Assembly (NCBI GenBank): GCA_017506865.1
Contig: JAFCMP010000036.1
Span: forward strand, 248,001-312,000
Length of the DNA stretch: 64,000 nucleotides
Origin: Tribonema minus
Lineage: Eukaryota > Sar > Xanthophyceae > Tribonematales > Tribonemataceae
Direction: 5' to 3'
Numbering within the stretch: the stretch's first letter is position 1; every line of letters starts with the position of its first letter. The translations under genes and the position numbers were made by a program. Shown in pieces: positions 48,448 through 59,823 of this stretch. Under the pieces are notes generated by a model, which was not told the DNA's origin, did not search any database, and saw nothing but the letters and a program-made list of their open reading frames with translations.

Positions 48448-49104
48448 CTACATCTTGTGAGCCTCCGCATCCCGGGGAGGAAATGTGCTGCGAATGTGGC
48501 TGTGGCGGCGGAGAGGGACGCAGGACTTGACTCTTGTGCGCATGTTCTGCAACTGCATTTTGCCCACTGCCAGCGGCAGCATGACATGATAGCAGTGCTC
48601 AGTGGGATCTGGGGTCAAACTGAAACTATTGTCAGCATTGCCCTTCGGCAGTACTGCATGCGCCCTTGTGAACGGACGTCATAGCCATACCATTCGGGTT
48701 GTTGTTGCTGTCAAGTTTTTCTTGCGCCATGTCTGTGAAGAGTGATTTTGCAACAGACATGATGTCAGAGATGGCATATATGGTCAGCTGTCTCAGTCTT
48801 GTTCCATTCTCCAAGGCGCGCACATACAAGCAAAGTCATCAATGCCACAACTGAACGGTGAAATCAAGATATATGTAGGAATAGATGATTCCTGCTGCAA
48901 TGTTGAACGTACTGTTTTTGTAAAGCGCCTGTGCATCATATGAAGATCTTCCAGAGATCACAAGCCCCACAGTACTATGCAAACAAGTATGAATTTTATC
49001 TTGGCTTAGGCACTTACCTTCAGGGTTCACGCCTATAAGAGTGACGTGCGCAATGCTTCTCAACAACCCATTGCGCCATATACATGCATGCACCACGGCA
49101 ACAG
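48448..49104 (-). CDS. Unknown multi-exon protein, 5' part unresolved
   Basis: Not recognised. Exons on the minus strand: 49104-49018, 48947-48913 (35 nt), 48808-48691 and 48566-48448 (TAG). Phases agree and the donors include GAAG/GTAAGT and AATG/GTATGG. The readable part has about 119 residues: WRNGLLRSIAHVTLIGVNPE, DLHMMHRRFTKT, LRQLTIYAISDIMSVAKSLF, then a basic tail (RTRVKSCVPLRRHSHIR). Base composition is less GC-rich than in the lectin or HEAT genes. A candidate upstream exon, within 49157-49470 on the minus strand, contains IGFRYFERMAPGF and YAAPVLANTAHPSMDG and could join by a donor near 49250. This is not proven. It is convergent with the HEAT gene. Confidence 0.45.
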
Positions 49105-52100
49105 CTTTGGCATTACAATGACGCAAAATGAAGAGTGACAGCCAGTTGCAGCGGCTTCACGGGCGTACGCAAAGCGCACACGAGCAGCCAAAGTCAGAAC
49201 AGCAGCTGAAGCAAGCACACAAAGCAGACTTGATACGAGCCCCCATTACATCACACCACGACGTCAATGCGGACCCCGGCAAGGAGGGGCGTGTGAAAGG
49301 CACGAAGCGCCCTGCCGCCAGCGCGGCAGCTGCGCGCCCGTCCATGCTGGGGTGTGCAGTGTTGGCGAGCACAGGAGCAGCATATGTCTTCAATCCCACT
49401 GGTATTGAAAAACCCGGCGCCATCCGCTCAAAATACCTGAAGCCTATCTCAGAGCCAATCATCTCCATGCGGCTTCGCAGGCCTGTTGCACTAGTGAGAG
49501 TAACCTTTGCACGGCGCCAACTGCTTCCAAGTGATTCTTCATCAGCACGAGCTTCTCTCTCAGCCGCATCGCGTGACAGGGCGCTTGAAAACCGGGGGCG
49601 TCGGCAGTGGCGCGAGATTCAACGAAGTGCCAGGACGAGCAGCGCTGCAGCATGTGTTGCCGCCTTGGCAGTCATGGTGTACGTTGTCGCGTCCTACACA
49701 TCAGCAGCATCTCGCGAGCCCATCTGCCTGCAGGAGCCGCATATACCGCCGCAGAAGTGACAGGGGGTGCTCCGGACGCGCGCTGGTGCAGGAGCTGAAG
49801 GACCCTTCCACCTGTACAGCTGTTGCGCCGCAATTGATACTAGCTGTCGGCACGTCGTGCACAGCACAGTCCACTCCGTTCAGTCAGCTGCGACAGCAGC
49901 GTTTGAAAAGCCCTTCAAAAGCCGACGGCCCGATGCAATCGGCTCGGCAACAGTAATTGAAGCTCTGAGTGGGTACCACCGAATTGCTCAGCGCCAGGTG
50001 CTTAAGCGGACTTGAGCGGAGATGGTGTGCTGTGTAGCGACGCCCTTTCCCCAAGATTGTGCACCACGGCAGGCCAGCTTCAGCTTATGAGGGTTTTTTT
50101 CTTCAAGTACTAGTTGAAGTTGCATGCTGTCGACAGTGGAACGGAAGCCACTTCCTGTGCACGCCGACGAACGCCATCCACGGTTGACCAGTCTAACTCT
50201 CGAGTTTACGTGTAGCTGTGGCTTGCGAATGGCCGTGGGATGGCACAAACTTACGTTCTTACTTCTCGAGCCGAGCAGCGCCAGGCTGACTACAAAGGGT
50301 GCCTCCTGTTTATCGACACTTACAGCAGTGCACCCAGTGAGGATCTGCTCCGCCAATCACGTGCGAGCCGCAGATCGATGCAAACCGTACCAAGCGTCCC
50401 TCATGGGGGCTGGTAGTACAGGCGGCGTACAAATCACAACTGCGCCTTGTTGCTACCATGACTACCACTAACGTCGCGTGCTTCCAAGCGGTGTGCTCCG
50501 AACAGCGTGTGTCCAACGACTGCTTGCCGGTAGTGCACATACACTACGCGGATGACAGTGCCTTATGTGCACCTCTTCAGCTCGCATCTGAATTTCCACA
50601 CGCAGATGGCTCTGGCTGTCAAGAAAGTGCCACCTACAACGCGACCTCAACGTATGGCAGCAAGCTATTGCGCGGCGCACGAGCACGCGAGCGATCTTGT
50701 TACCGCAGCCATACCTGCTGCCTGCAGGCGTCCACAATGGCTCAGCTGTCCATTCAGTCAACAGGTATGTCCGAGATGTGTGAAGACTGCGGTGCTGCAG
50801 TCGGCATAGTGTAGTGTAATATATATTACACTACACATAGAGGGCGCTTTGCGTCCACCATCATGGGTGCTTGCCAGAGGCGTGCTACGACTGGCTGTGA
50901 AGTTCAAGCAGTGCTGTCGATGAGAGGTGCAAGCCGTTCGCATTTACGCGGGAGCTGTCGTAACTATGGCCGCTGCATTGGTCGAACTGCTGCACTTAGT
51001 GCTGGTCCCATGTTTACGCAGTCCCCGTCTGCGGCGTGGGGGTGAGCAGTACTCTACCGAAGTCACTCACTTCATACCGAGTCCACTAATTCAGTTCACC
51101 GGTTTCATGCTCTTGGCGGTAGCGTTTGGGGGAAACGCTTGCATCGCCGGCAGCGGCTTGCTCACGGTTGAGGTTGTAGTGACCTTCTGATCAAGGGCCC
51201 AGGGCGCTGCTGATGCACTGCGTTGAGCAATGCCATCATCAGCTCTCAAAGATTCTGCAGCACGAAGTTGTAATGCCTCTGCGTTCGTGCTACTCATGTC
51301 GAATGCACTGCTACAACGCTGCCCCCCGCCCCCCTCCTCACCCGTTTGCGGGGAGGGAGGGGGGTGTTTGCAGGCACGATAGGCAAGCTACAGCTGGAAG
51401 ACGACAAGAACCGATGCGCGCATCGCATTATGGCCGCGGATGGCACAGCAGCGACAGGTCTTGGCAACGGACGCACAGTAAGTAGCCTGCACATCCACTT
51501 GAATCAATTGGCAATGTGCACAAAGCTGTGCGCGAAGCAGAATGGCTTCGAGGCTCCTGTCTGCCATCTGTCATTGCAACATATGCGGTGGCATTTCCTG
51601 CCCGAGGACACCATATGTGGTGCGGTTGCACTGTCGAGGCTGAGAAGTCCGGAAGGGTTCGCAAGTGTTGCCCCAGCCCACTCTCCTACCAGATTTGGCA
51701 GCATCCGTCTGCAATTATCACTGATCTAACGAATGCTCCATCCACGCCGGTGGTACTGGCTTCATAGTGTTGGGATCAGAGTCGATGTCCCAGTTGCAGC
51801 CGTCATGGCTCAGCATACTACAGCAGCTGCGTTGACAACTGATGCATATTACGCTTCGAGCGCCAAGCACCATCCTCGCACCGTGGCAAGCGAGCTCGGC
51901 TCGTTGTACTTGCAGGACCGTACCACTGCCTTCCTCAGCGTTGTTTGTTGAATCGTTGAATCACCATTGAGATATGTACCAGAGCAGTTTTGCTTTGGCG
52001 CATTCTTTGAGGATTAACCTCTCCTCTTGTCATGTGCTGCTGCTTTGTGTTGTCTGCCGTACCGCAGGTGCATATGGATGGCACGTCACTCTGATACTAC

Positions 52101-53477
52101 TTCAAGTATTGCACTTTGTCCACAAACTCCAGGCCGGCTGTTTGGCACAAATTACCTGCGCAGCTCTGCGCACTGCACAACATCCCTTCAACACCTGTGG
52201 CGAGAGTCACACGCATCAGATCTACACTTGAGCCGTTTGCCATGCACAACAAGTATGCACCTGTTTGCTGATTGGTATAGCTGGCTCTTCCACTCTTTAC
52301 TGGTTGCCTATTCTGCTTCCTGTTGTGCATGCATGGGTCCCCTTCGCTGCTTTGTGCCATGTCCTGCTGTGCAATTCATGAGCTGTTTGCATGCTTGCAA
52401 CTAGAATTCAGAATGGGCAAATGTGCCTCTGGGATGTTCATGCTTTGTCGTGGTATCAATGGTGTCATCTGGGCGCATGGCAACACAAAGGCACTGTGGC
52501 ATGGCTGCTTGAATGCTCATGCTACTTCTATGTAGCAACTGCCTGCCAGATGCTGTGAAAGGCACACCTCTGTAGGCTTTTGCTGATCAAGCAAAGAGGG
52601 AAATTGGGGCGCTGGTATAAGGCAAAGCATGAATTGAAGCAGCACACTCGGTAAGAGCCATGAGGATCGCACTGTTCTTGCTTTCAGCCCTTTTTATTCG
52701 AGCTTGAACACACAGCAGGCGAATGCTACAACGTTGATGAGGTCATAATCATTTGTCAAGGCAGATTATCATCATGTTATGCATCATGTGCAGCGCTGAC
52801 AACAAGCATTCTAGTAAGGTAAACAGCATCACTCATATGCAGAAACCAACGCTCAATGATGTGTTGGCGGCCAAAATTTCAGCCAATGAGTCTGAAAGAC
52901 CAGAGATGGGGTTGTGCCAGCGACAAAGGCAGGTGCACGCATAGTGAGTGAAGGCATGTGAGTCCCATCTGCGCTGTCTATCATGCGTGCGTACATTTTG
53001 ACATGCTGCATTGCTCTTGTGCATGTTGCGTTGCACTAGCTCAACATTGAAGCACACACATGAGGCAGCAATTTACTGGATAACACCTGCATTGTGACAA
53101 TCATGTACAGGCAAAAGTAAGTGCGATAGACCACCAGTGCTTGTGGCTGCAGCTACGTCAAAGGGCCAGCCTCTTTTGAGGCCTGTAGACACAAGTCAAC
53201 GGGTGCTACTGTTGTCACACTGCACCATGATGGTGGGCCCGGATGCACACCGTTGCCGGCCTGAGAAGCAGTAGAGTTTTTGCCCACAGCTACCACTTTG
53301 ACGCACATGAATGGCAACAGCCCTGTCAAACTCATGCTGAGCGCAAGCAATACGTGGCGCCCTGGCTGCCTCAAGCAGCCCCCCACCTCATGTAATTGAC
53401 TCTGGGCACATCTAGCCCCTACTTCTATAGCTATGCCCCTTACTTCCAAGGTACTTCAAGAATACCACCACCACCCT
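49105..53477. other. 4.4 kb with no confidently resolved gene
   Basis: Possible pieces: the minus-strand 49157-49653 frames (perhaps the 5' part of the preceding gene); a plus-strand exon-like block at about 51380-51480 ending in ACA/GTAAGT (IGKLQLEDDKNRCAHRIM); and a plus-strand block at about 52836-52930 (ATGCAGAAACCAACG) ending CAG/GTGCAC. A 118-residue plus-strand frame at 50458-50814 contains HIHYADDSALC. None can be joined into a gene. The region is less GC-rich than its surroundings. Confidence 0.4.
50809..50836. repeat. Perfect 28-bp palindrome
   Basis: GTGTAGTGTAAT followed by ATAT and ATTACACTACAC reads the same on both strands. AT-rich centre, no loop. Confidence 0.9.
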
Positions 53478-53783
53478 CGCCGCCGCCGCCGCCGCGGCGC
53501 GTCAGTCAAAGAAGTCAACATGCGCGCCGCTGTCAACCAGCGCCCCGATATGGTTTACTACCGCCATGCCCCTAACTGATAGCTATGCCCCCTACGTTCA
53601 AGCTACTTCAAGTATACTGCTGCCCCCCTCACCGCCGCCGCCGCGGCGCGTCAGTCAAAGAGCTCGATGTGTGCGCCGCTGTCAACCAGCGCCCCGATAT
53701 AGTCTACTACCGCCACACCCCTAAGCGATGGCTATGCCCCTGCTTGACTGCGCCGCGGCCTCCCTCGCCGCCGCCGCGGCGCG
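53430..53783 (-). repeat. Two tandem echoes of the sepiapterin reductase stop-codon end
   Basis: Units of about 150 bases (from about 53435 and 53587) repeat plus-strand GCCGCCGCGGCGCGTCAGTC plus AAAGA(A/G)..., matching the true gene end at 53770-53800, including the stop codon, then GTGCGCCGCTGTCAACCAGCGCCCCGATAT. The downstream text (CTACCGCCA..CCCCTAA...GCTATGCCCC) is repeated in each unit. They lie downstream of the gene. Confidence 0.9.
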
Positions 53784-56700
53784 TCAGTCGAAGAAGTCCA
53801 CGTGCGCGCCGCACTCCCAGCAGCCCTCGCGCACGAGCCGCACGCAGCGCGCCGCCGACTCGCTCGGCCGCACGAGCGCGCCGTCGCGCTGCATCGTCGC
53901 GAAAAATGCGCGCAGCTCCGGCGCGCACCCGTCCGCGGCGCGGATGCGCGCCTGCATGTCCGTGTCGAGCGGCCCCGGCGCGTAGCTGAGGACGCGCAGC
54001 TGCGACGCGCGGTGCTCCGCCGCGAGCGCCGCGTGGAACATGTCGCGCGCCGCCTTGCCCGCGCAGTACGCGGCCCACGTCGGGAAGGGCTTCACCGCCG
54101 CGAGAGACGAGATGTTCACGACGACGTCCGGCATAGAGGCGGCGGCGGCGCCCTCGCTGCCGCTGCCGCCAGCCTCCGTTGGCGGCGGCGGCTGCTGCGG
54201 CTGCTGGGAGTCGGCGCTGTTCGGCTGCTGCTGAGCATCGCCACTCTGTTGCTGCTGGCCGGCGCCGCCCTCGGGCCGCTCTGCGAGGCCGGAGTCACCG
54301 CCTTGCTGCTGCTGCTGCTGCTGCCACCGCGGCAGGATGAGGTTGACGAACGCGCACGTCACCCACATGGCGCTGGTGATGTTGAGGTCCACCGCCTCGC
54401 GCAGCCCCGCGAAGGACAGGTCCATGGCGGGAGCGAGCTCGCCCAGGCTGCCGGCGTTGTTGAAGAGGACGCAGCGCTGGTAGTGTCTGCCGTCCGACGG
54501 CGCAGTAAGCGGGGCGTGGTGTGTGGGACGCCAGAAGTTTAGTGCTGTTCAGATGGTACACTTGAACTGTTCAGGGACGCGTGCTGCGGAGCCGTGCACG
54601 TGCATGCAGCCCAACTTTCATCGCTGCCTGGACTGCGGAGCCGGATGTCAGAGCATGTGCTCCGCCACAGGCTGTTGAGGCGTGCTTGAAGTTCACAGTG
54701 TGGTGCGTCACTTCACTTACGCAAAGTATGCATGCGTGCGGGGTGGCGTGTCACTTGTGCAAGCGAGGCGCATGCCGCGCAAGCAGTTCGCCGGCGCAGC
54801 GGAGCATGGCTGCGCCAAACACCGGGCCCGCAGCTCGTCCGGCCGTGCTCAGTGCGCATACTGATGCGGCAGCGCGCGCGCAGCAGCGCAGCGTGAAAAG
54901 CATCCGGAGGCGCTGCTGCAACAGACAGTAGGGTGACTGTCAGCTCTGCACGGGGGGGGCGAGCTGCTGCAGCAGCAGAGTTGTGTTGTTTCACTGCCTG
55001 TGGCTCCAGAACTACGAAGCAGCTGCCACTGGTGCCCTCACACAATTACACTCAGCGCAGCAACATGCACAAAGTAATCGTGGTGCCTGAAATGCCACAA
55101 CACTGCAACAAGTATGCATTCGGCCACACACTGCAAGCTAGTGCTGTTTACCAACAGCCTTGGGGCAGCGACACAGGTTGAAGAGCCCAGTCTACTGCAG
55201 CTTGGTTTTGCCGCAGTAGATAGCTGGGACATCAATCACATGCCGGGGGCGATGCATCAGGCGGGAAGGAACTCCCTGTGACCAACTGAACTTCTCCGAT
55301 CCGCGTTCACACATGATCATGAGGTATTTCAACGTCCTGTGCACTTGAAGTTGTTGCCACCACGTTTGTGCCGCCGATGCTACAACTCTCATGAATAGAT
55401 ATCAACTCTTATTTATGGCATCTGGCGCTTGCCTGGATGCGCAACAGTGAGACACTCTACCTTCCAGAAGCACGATACACGGTAGATAAAAGCGGAAATG
55501 CAGCCGTTGCTGTTGCTGTCTGACTTTGCGGGCGGGGGGTTCTCGGCTCTCGCTGTGTGCTTGAAGCCTACCAGTCAGCGGACTGTGCCATGTACAACGG
55601 AATGCAATGTTGCACAGTCATATGCCTTGACGTGGCAGGTGATGAAGGTCGATGAAGCTGGTGGGCAGCTAGGGGTTGATGCCCGGCACTCCTTAGGGTT
55701 AGGGTTAGGGTTAGGGTTAGGCCATGAAAGTCCTGAACTATCACTCCGTGTCACTTCACGCAGTAAACGGCCCCATCAAACCTGCAAACGCCGATTGCAC
55801 TACCCTCTGACAGCCATGCTCCGCGTGACATCTGCCCAATCACTAGTCACTTCACACCAATGCCTGTGGATGATGGCTCATGGCTGTTTTGTAGCAGAGA
55901 GGTGTGTGCAGGCCCGCACCGCATGCAGCAGCGCAGGCCCAGGTCCCACAGTCGCCGGCGCCCTGGCCACGTATGCCATGCTGCCAAATCTGCTTGTCAC
56001 CAAATTCTTGCAGCTGTCGCTGCCAAGCCTGCAAGTAGCGCTGAACAAACATCTGCTTGTCAGCTGGTTCCTTTCAACTGAGTAGCCTTGAACCAACAAC
56101 TGCTTGCCAGCTGGTGGTTGCAACGTCAAGCATCCAGGTAGCCCTGGGCTCACCTTGCATCCAACCCTGAGAAAGCATTCTGCAGCGACGTCTCCAGTGT
56201 CGACAAGTTCCCCAGGTCCACCGGCTGCACCTCTATAGTCACGTCCTCACTGTTCATTCCCCTGATGGAAGCCGCTGTCTCCATGAGCCCGCTCTCGCTC
56301 CGCGCCATCAGCAACAGCGTCATCCTGTGGTCCTTGCCAATCGACCTGACAGCCTGGTTTGTGAGGAACAAATGGTATGTATGTAAAAGGGATGTGGCGG
56401 CATCAGACTCGCGTAGGCATGCCAGCTGCCGCCGCAGCAGAGCAGCAGGAACCTTGCTGCGACGCCAGCCTCTGTCCTCCTCACAGTGCATGTGCAGGAA
56501 TCACTTGAGCTGCACATACTTCACTTGAAGTATTTGGCAAACCAGGCGGCATGCGTGCAACGCGCTCCTTCAGTTCATGACATGAGCGAGCCAAAGATGC
56601 TATGTAAGTGATGTACGCAGCAGAAGTCTCAACACAGTCGGTTCTGCAGGAGGACCAGCTGTCAGCTCACCAGAATGCTGCTGCAAAGCTTGAGTTGCTC

Positions 56701-56902
56701 GCACAGCATCAGGTGGAACAGCTGCAGAAGCTCCATGTGCAGCAGTCTCCTTATCAATGATATTACATCATCTACCAACAATTCATCAATTGCGCTCGCA
56801 AGGGGCAGTGATGAGTACGAGAGTCAGCACCTCTTGAGCAAGGCATCTGCCAAGGCCTCTGCTCGCGCCCGTCACGATCACCAGCCATGGCAAGCCGGAC
56901 AT
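53784..56902 (-). CDS. SPR: Sepiapterin reductase (SDR family)
   Basis: Reduces 6-pyruvoyl-tetrahydropterin or sepiapterin with NADPH in tetrahydrobiopterin synthesis, in the cytosol (family knowledge). Exons 56902-56831, 56353-56154 and 54486-53784 join in phase to 324 residues. Seen: LVIVTGASRGLG (NADP-binding, residues 8-19), LLMARSESGL, CVLFNNAGSLGE, the catalytic set NISS...Y-x-x-x-K in AAYCAGKAARD, SYAPGPLDTDMQ, and the C-terminal GAHVDFFD whose Asp binds substrate in known sepiapterin reductases. The usual length is about 260. The excess is a Gln/Gly/Pro-rich insert of about 55 residues between the WVTCAFVNLILPRW helix and VVVNISS, probably a surface loop. Start ATG 56902 gives the typical short N-terminus. 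The introns carry a TTAGGG block (55692-55722). Confidence 0.92.
55692..55722 (+). repeat. Interstitial TTAGGG block
   Basis: About four TTAGGG units inside an intron of the sepiapterin reductase gene. A 195-residue plus-strand frame crossing it (GLGLGLGLG) is an artefact of the repeat. Confidence 0.9.
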
Positions 56903-58182
56903 CTGCGTCCTTTCTGCGAAGCTTGTCTGGCGAGCTGGCGTTGATGCAGTCACAATTGACCACGTAGCTTCCAGACCGCTCAGGGCGATACTGGCGTTAA
57001 TGCAGTCACAACTGGCCAAGATCCTGCTGTCAGCTCATGCGATCACTTTCTGTCACGTTCGTTCAGTTCGCTGACAGCTCATGCGATCACTTTCTGTCAC
57101 GTTCGTTCAGTTCGGATCAACTTCAACTCGGTTGTTGAAGTTGAAGTGCAGAAAAGAGGGACCTAGGACTACATACGACGACGACGACTACTGTCGTATT
57201 TTGTTAAGAAGTCTCACATGCGGCCTCTAGTACTTCGCATTACAGTAAGATGATACACGTATCTTGTGCAGAGGTCACCGGGATGGCGTAGCTCAAATTA
57301 TTGAGCGCTTTGCCCTCTTGCATTGTAAGCTAGGTAGTGCCAGACTTCTGGACTTTCCAGCCTTTGTGCTTCGTACACATGCAGATCGCCCAAGTTCCTG
57401 CAGTGGGGTCATGTCACGCCATGATCAGAGTGCGCTGATCCTCACCAGTTAAGCATGTCGTTGACGTCGTTGGCACAGGAGCTGGCGCAGCGCGTCATGG
57501 TGTAAAAGTGCAGGGCACAAATACTAGCCTGTGCTGTAGCACCCGGTCCAAGCTCTTGGCACGCATTGCAGACTAGGTTGCCTCATAGGGTGCAAAACGT
57601 AGAAACACAAACACACCGGACACCTGGCCTCTCCTGGGGCCCTTGACAACAAGTTCACAAGTATGTACATCGAGCAAAGCCATGGGTGCCGTGTCAAGCG
57701 AGCATGTGCACCAGCAAAAGTATTCGAGCCTCTAGCAAGACTTGCGATTCAAGCAGCATAACACAAGTGCTGCGCCGCGCCCAGTTTCACCGGTTCCCTC
57801 ACATTTTTGACCTCATCAGGGGTGCTTCGATGGGCTTGGTGGCAGTTGAGTCCAAGCATACTATGGAGACTGGACCACCGTGGTCTCATACGGGGAGCGG
57901 CCGTACATCGCAACAAGCCTGGCTGTGGTGTAACCACGTCTGGCAGGTAAGTTGCCGAAGGCGAAGGAGAAGGGGGTAGTGGGGGGTCAGTCGCACCAGT
58001 CCGCACAAGCGGGGGTGGGACAAAGGCGCCGGCTGCAGCTAACAACTGTGGCTTCTGCCCTCAGGCTGATAGAGTTGCAAAACTAAGGCGCTGGAAGACA
58101 TACTTCGCCACGCCACACTGACAGCTGCATGCGCCTTATTGAAGCTGATTTCGTTGTGGCGATCGTTGTCCCCTGTTCACAT
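56903..58182. other. Intergenic region with tandem repeats
   Basis: GACAGCTCATGCGATCACTTTCTGTCACGTTCGTTCAGTTCG occurs twice in a row (about 57025-57115), preceded by two copies of ATGCAGTCACAA (56945, 57000). At 57120-57150 CAACTTCAAC and GTTGAAGTTG form a small stem. No gene is supported from 57160 to 58182. Confidence 0.6.
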
Positions 58183-59580
58183 TTACACGCGATCCGAGGA
58201 ACCAGCCATGAAATGCACACACACACTGTCATCATACTGCATAACAGCCATTGCCAGCCCCGGCTCTGTCGACCCTGCCTGCCCCTTGTGCCACATTTGC
58301 CCGTTGCCACCGTTGCCACGGCGCGCCAGGCCCAGCGCTGCGGCAACCGCCTCCTCCGTTGCAGGCGTGAACTCCAGCAAACCGTTAAAGCAGATACGCA
58401 GGTCACCTGCGATAGCGGCAGCACGCAAGACTGTCGCCATCGCCTGCGTCCACTCTGCCAGCGGCGGAAGCGCTATGTTGTAGAAGTCCCAGGCACGCAT
58501 GCAGTGCCTGTTGAGTGAGCCGAGTGCGCCATGGGACGCGGCGTTTGCCACAATGGCGCCATGTTTGGAATTAGTGAGCTCGCAGAACGGGATGGCAGCG
58601 CTCACAGCGGCGCGCATGTGTGGCACGACATCTACAGTGGCGGCACCGCGCGCAACAACGGAGATGACAGCGGCTATGGCACTGGCCGGGAGCACGAAGT
58701 GCACCCCCCTGAAGACATCGAAAGTGAGGCTCTTGGCGCGCAGGGAGCTGCAGCTGTCAAGATAGAAACCGGGGCAGCTGACCTCAACCGTCATGTTGTC
58801 AAAGCACGGCTGTAGCGCGTGAAGGAGGCGGTTGAACCCTGCTGCATGCGCAGCGTCATGGAATGTCCACCGCAGGAGAGACTGAGACCCACAGCGTTTG
58901 CTGGCATACATGAACGCCAGCCGAGCCGCGTAGTGTACCTGAGGCAGAGGCGAGTCCACAGCGCGCTTGATCGTACGTCCTCTGTAGGCAGCCTCAATCA
59001 GGTCCAGGTGCCACGTGGCGAGCGTCAGCCACTGGAGGCCGCCGTGGGCCTGCATCGTTGAGGAGCGTTTGGCTTTGTGGCCACTGCTGACAGCAGCAGT
59101 CCAAGTGTTATCAAAGGTGCTGCTGTCGCTGCTGCTGCTGCTCTTGCTGTCGCCGTCGCCATCGCCCCCACCAGGCCTATCGTCGCTCCCACTACCGCTG
59201 CCCCTTACGACCCCGCATGCGAAACCACCAGCAGCAGTCATGTAACCCTGATTGTTGTAGGCAGCGCTGCCGCCGTGGCTGATGCCGCCCTCGCCACCGC
59301 GTTCAGAGACGTCGCCGATGTCGCCAACATTTCCGTGCCACGCTTGTGAAAAAGGGAGACAGTCCTCGGTCCCTGGCAGACGCTGCATCCTGAAGTAGGG
59401 CACAGCTTTGACGATGGCCTGGCTGGCGACTGCTTGAGACTGCGCTTTGGTGATGCTGCGACGCATGAGGTTGTCCACTACAATCAGGAAGCGGTACACA
59501 TTGTCGGTCACAACGGGGTTCGAGAACAGCAGCGCACCTCGGGTGCCGGCCTCGCGAGCGTCTTCGGCAGCAGCGCTCAT
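58183..59580 (-). CDS. Intronless protein of 465 residues, unknown function
   Basis: A single open frame from ATG 59580 to its stop at 58183, unusual here because every other complete gene is split. No catalytic motif is recognised. N-terminal 60 residues are helical (VYRFLIVVDNLMRR, QAVASQAIVKAVPYF). About residues 95-160 are low complexity (Gly, then Ser/Asp: GGGDGDGD, SSSSSDSS). The C-terminal 290 residues are mixed alpha/beta with recurring Cys and Trp (CPGFYLDSCSS, VHFVLPASAIAAVISVV, FYNIALPPLAEW). Base composition is more even than in the exons of the lectin or HEAT genes, which with the lack of introns could mean retrocopy, transfer or a lineage-specific family. An F-box-like N-terminus is conceivable but not shown. 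Confidence 0.72.
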   Translation of the reverse strand: MSAAAEDAREAGTRGALLFSNPVVTDNVYRFLIVVDNLMRRSITKAQSQAVASQAIVKAVPYFRMQRLPGTEDCLPFSQAWHGNVGDIGDVSERGGEGGISHGGSAAYNNQGYMTAAGGFACGVVRGSGSGSDDRPGGGDGDGDSKSSSSSDSSTFDNTWTAAVSSGHKAKRSSTMQAHGGLQWLTLATWHLDLIEAAYRGRTIKRAVDSPLPQVHYAARLAFMYASKRCGSQSLLRWTFHDAAHAAGFNRLLHALQPCFDNMTVEVSCPGFYLDSCSSLRAKSLTFDVFRGVHFVLPASAIAAVISVVARGAATVDVVPHMRAAVSAAIPFCELTNSKHGAIVANAASHGALGSLNRHCMRAWDFYNIALPPLAEWTQAMATVLRAAAIAGDLRICFNGLLEFTPATEEAVAAALGLARRGNGGNGQMWHKGQAGSTEPGLAMAVMQYDDSVCVHFMAGSSDRV

Positions 59581-59823
59581 GTTGACACTGCCTTGTGAGG
59601 GCTCGCCTTAAGGGGCAGGGCTAAGAAATGAATCGCCTACTCCTGCCTTGCTGATTCCTTCCTTTTCTCGCTCTCACACTCACTCTCTCTCTCTCTCTTC
59701 TCCTCCTCGAAGCTCTTCACTTTTTCTTCTTCAACTCAGAGGTGAAGTTCGAAACGCTTGAAGTTAAGTGAGGTTTTGTTTCGAGACGAGAGGTGTGGTT
59801 CATGAGCGCAGAAGCCGCTGAGG
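59581..59823. promoter_or_regulatory. Divergent promoter with CT/GA microsatellite
   Basis: 243 bases between two opposed ATGs (59580 minus, 59824 plus). It holds a (CT)n-rich tract at about 59670-59735 (CTCACTCACTCTCTCTCTCT). This pyrimidine-rich core promoter would serve both genes. Confidence 0.55.

Noticed and set aside
48232-48684. Plus-strand frame of 150 residues
   Set aside because: It overlaps minus-strand exons that have strong donors and agreeing phases.
49128-49760. Plus-strand frame of 210 residues with a hydrophobic stretch
   Set aside because: No splice borders, domain or family signal, and the opposite strand looks at least as coding. Left unassigned rather than called.
55498-56085. 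Plus-strand frame of 195 residues
   Set aside because: It runs through a TTAGGG repeat (GLGLGLG) and lies antisense in an intron of sepiapterin reductase, with no domain.
57277-57345. tRNA-Ala-like 5' half (GGCGTAGCTCAAATTATTGAGC)
   Set aside because: A D-arm-like stem is present, but the D-loop lacks GG and no T-arm or matching acceptor end follows. At most a worn tRNA fragment.
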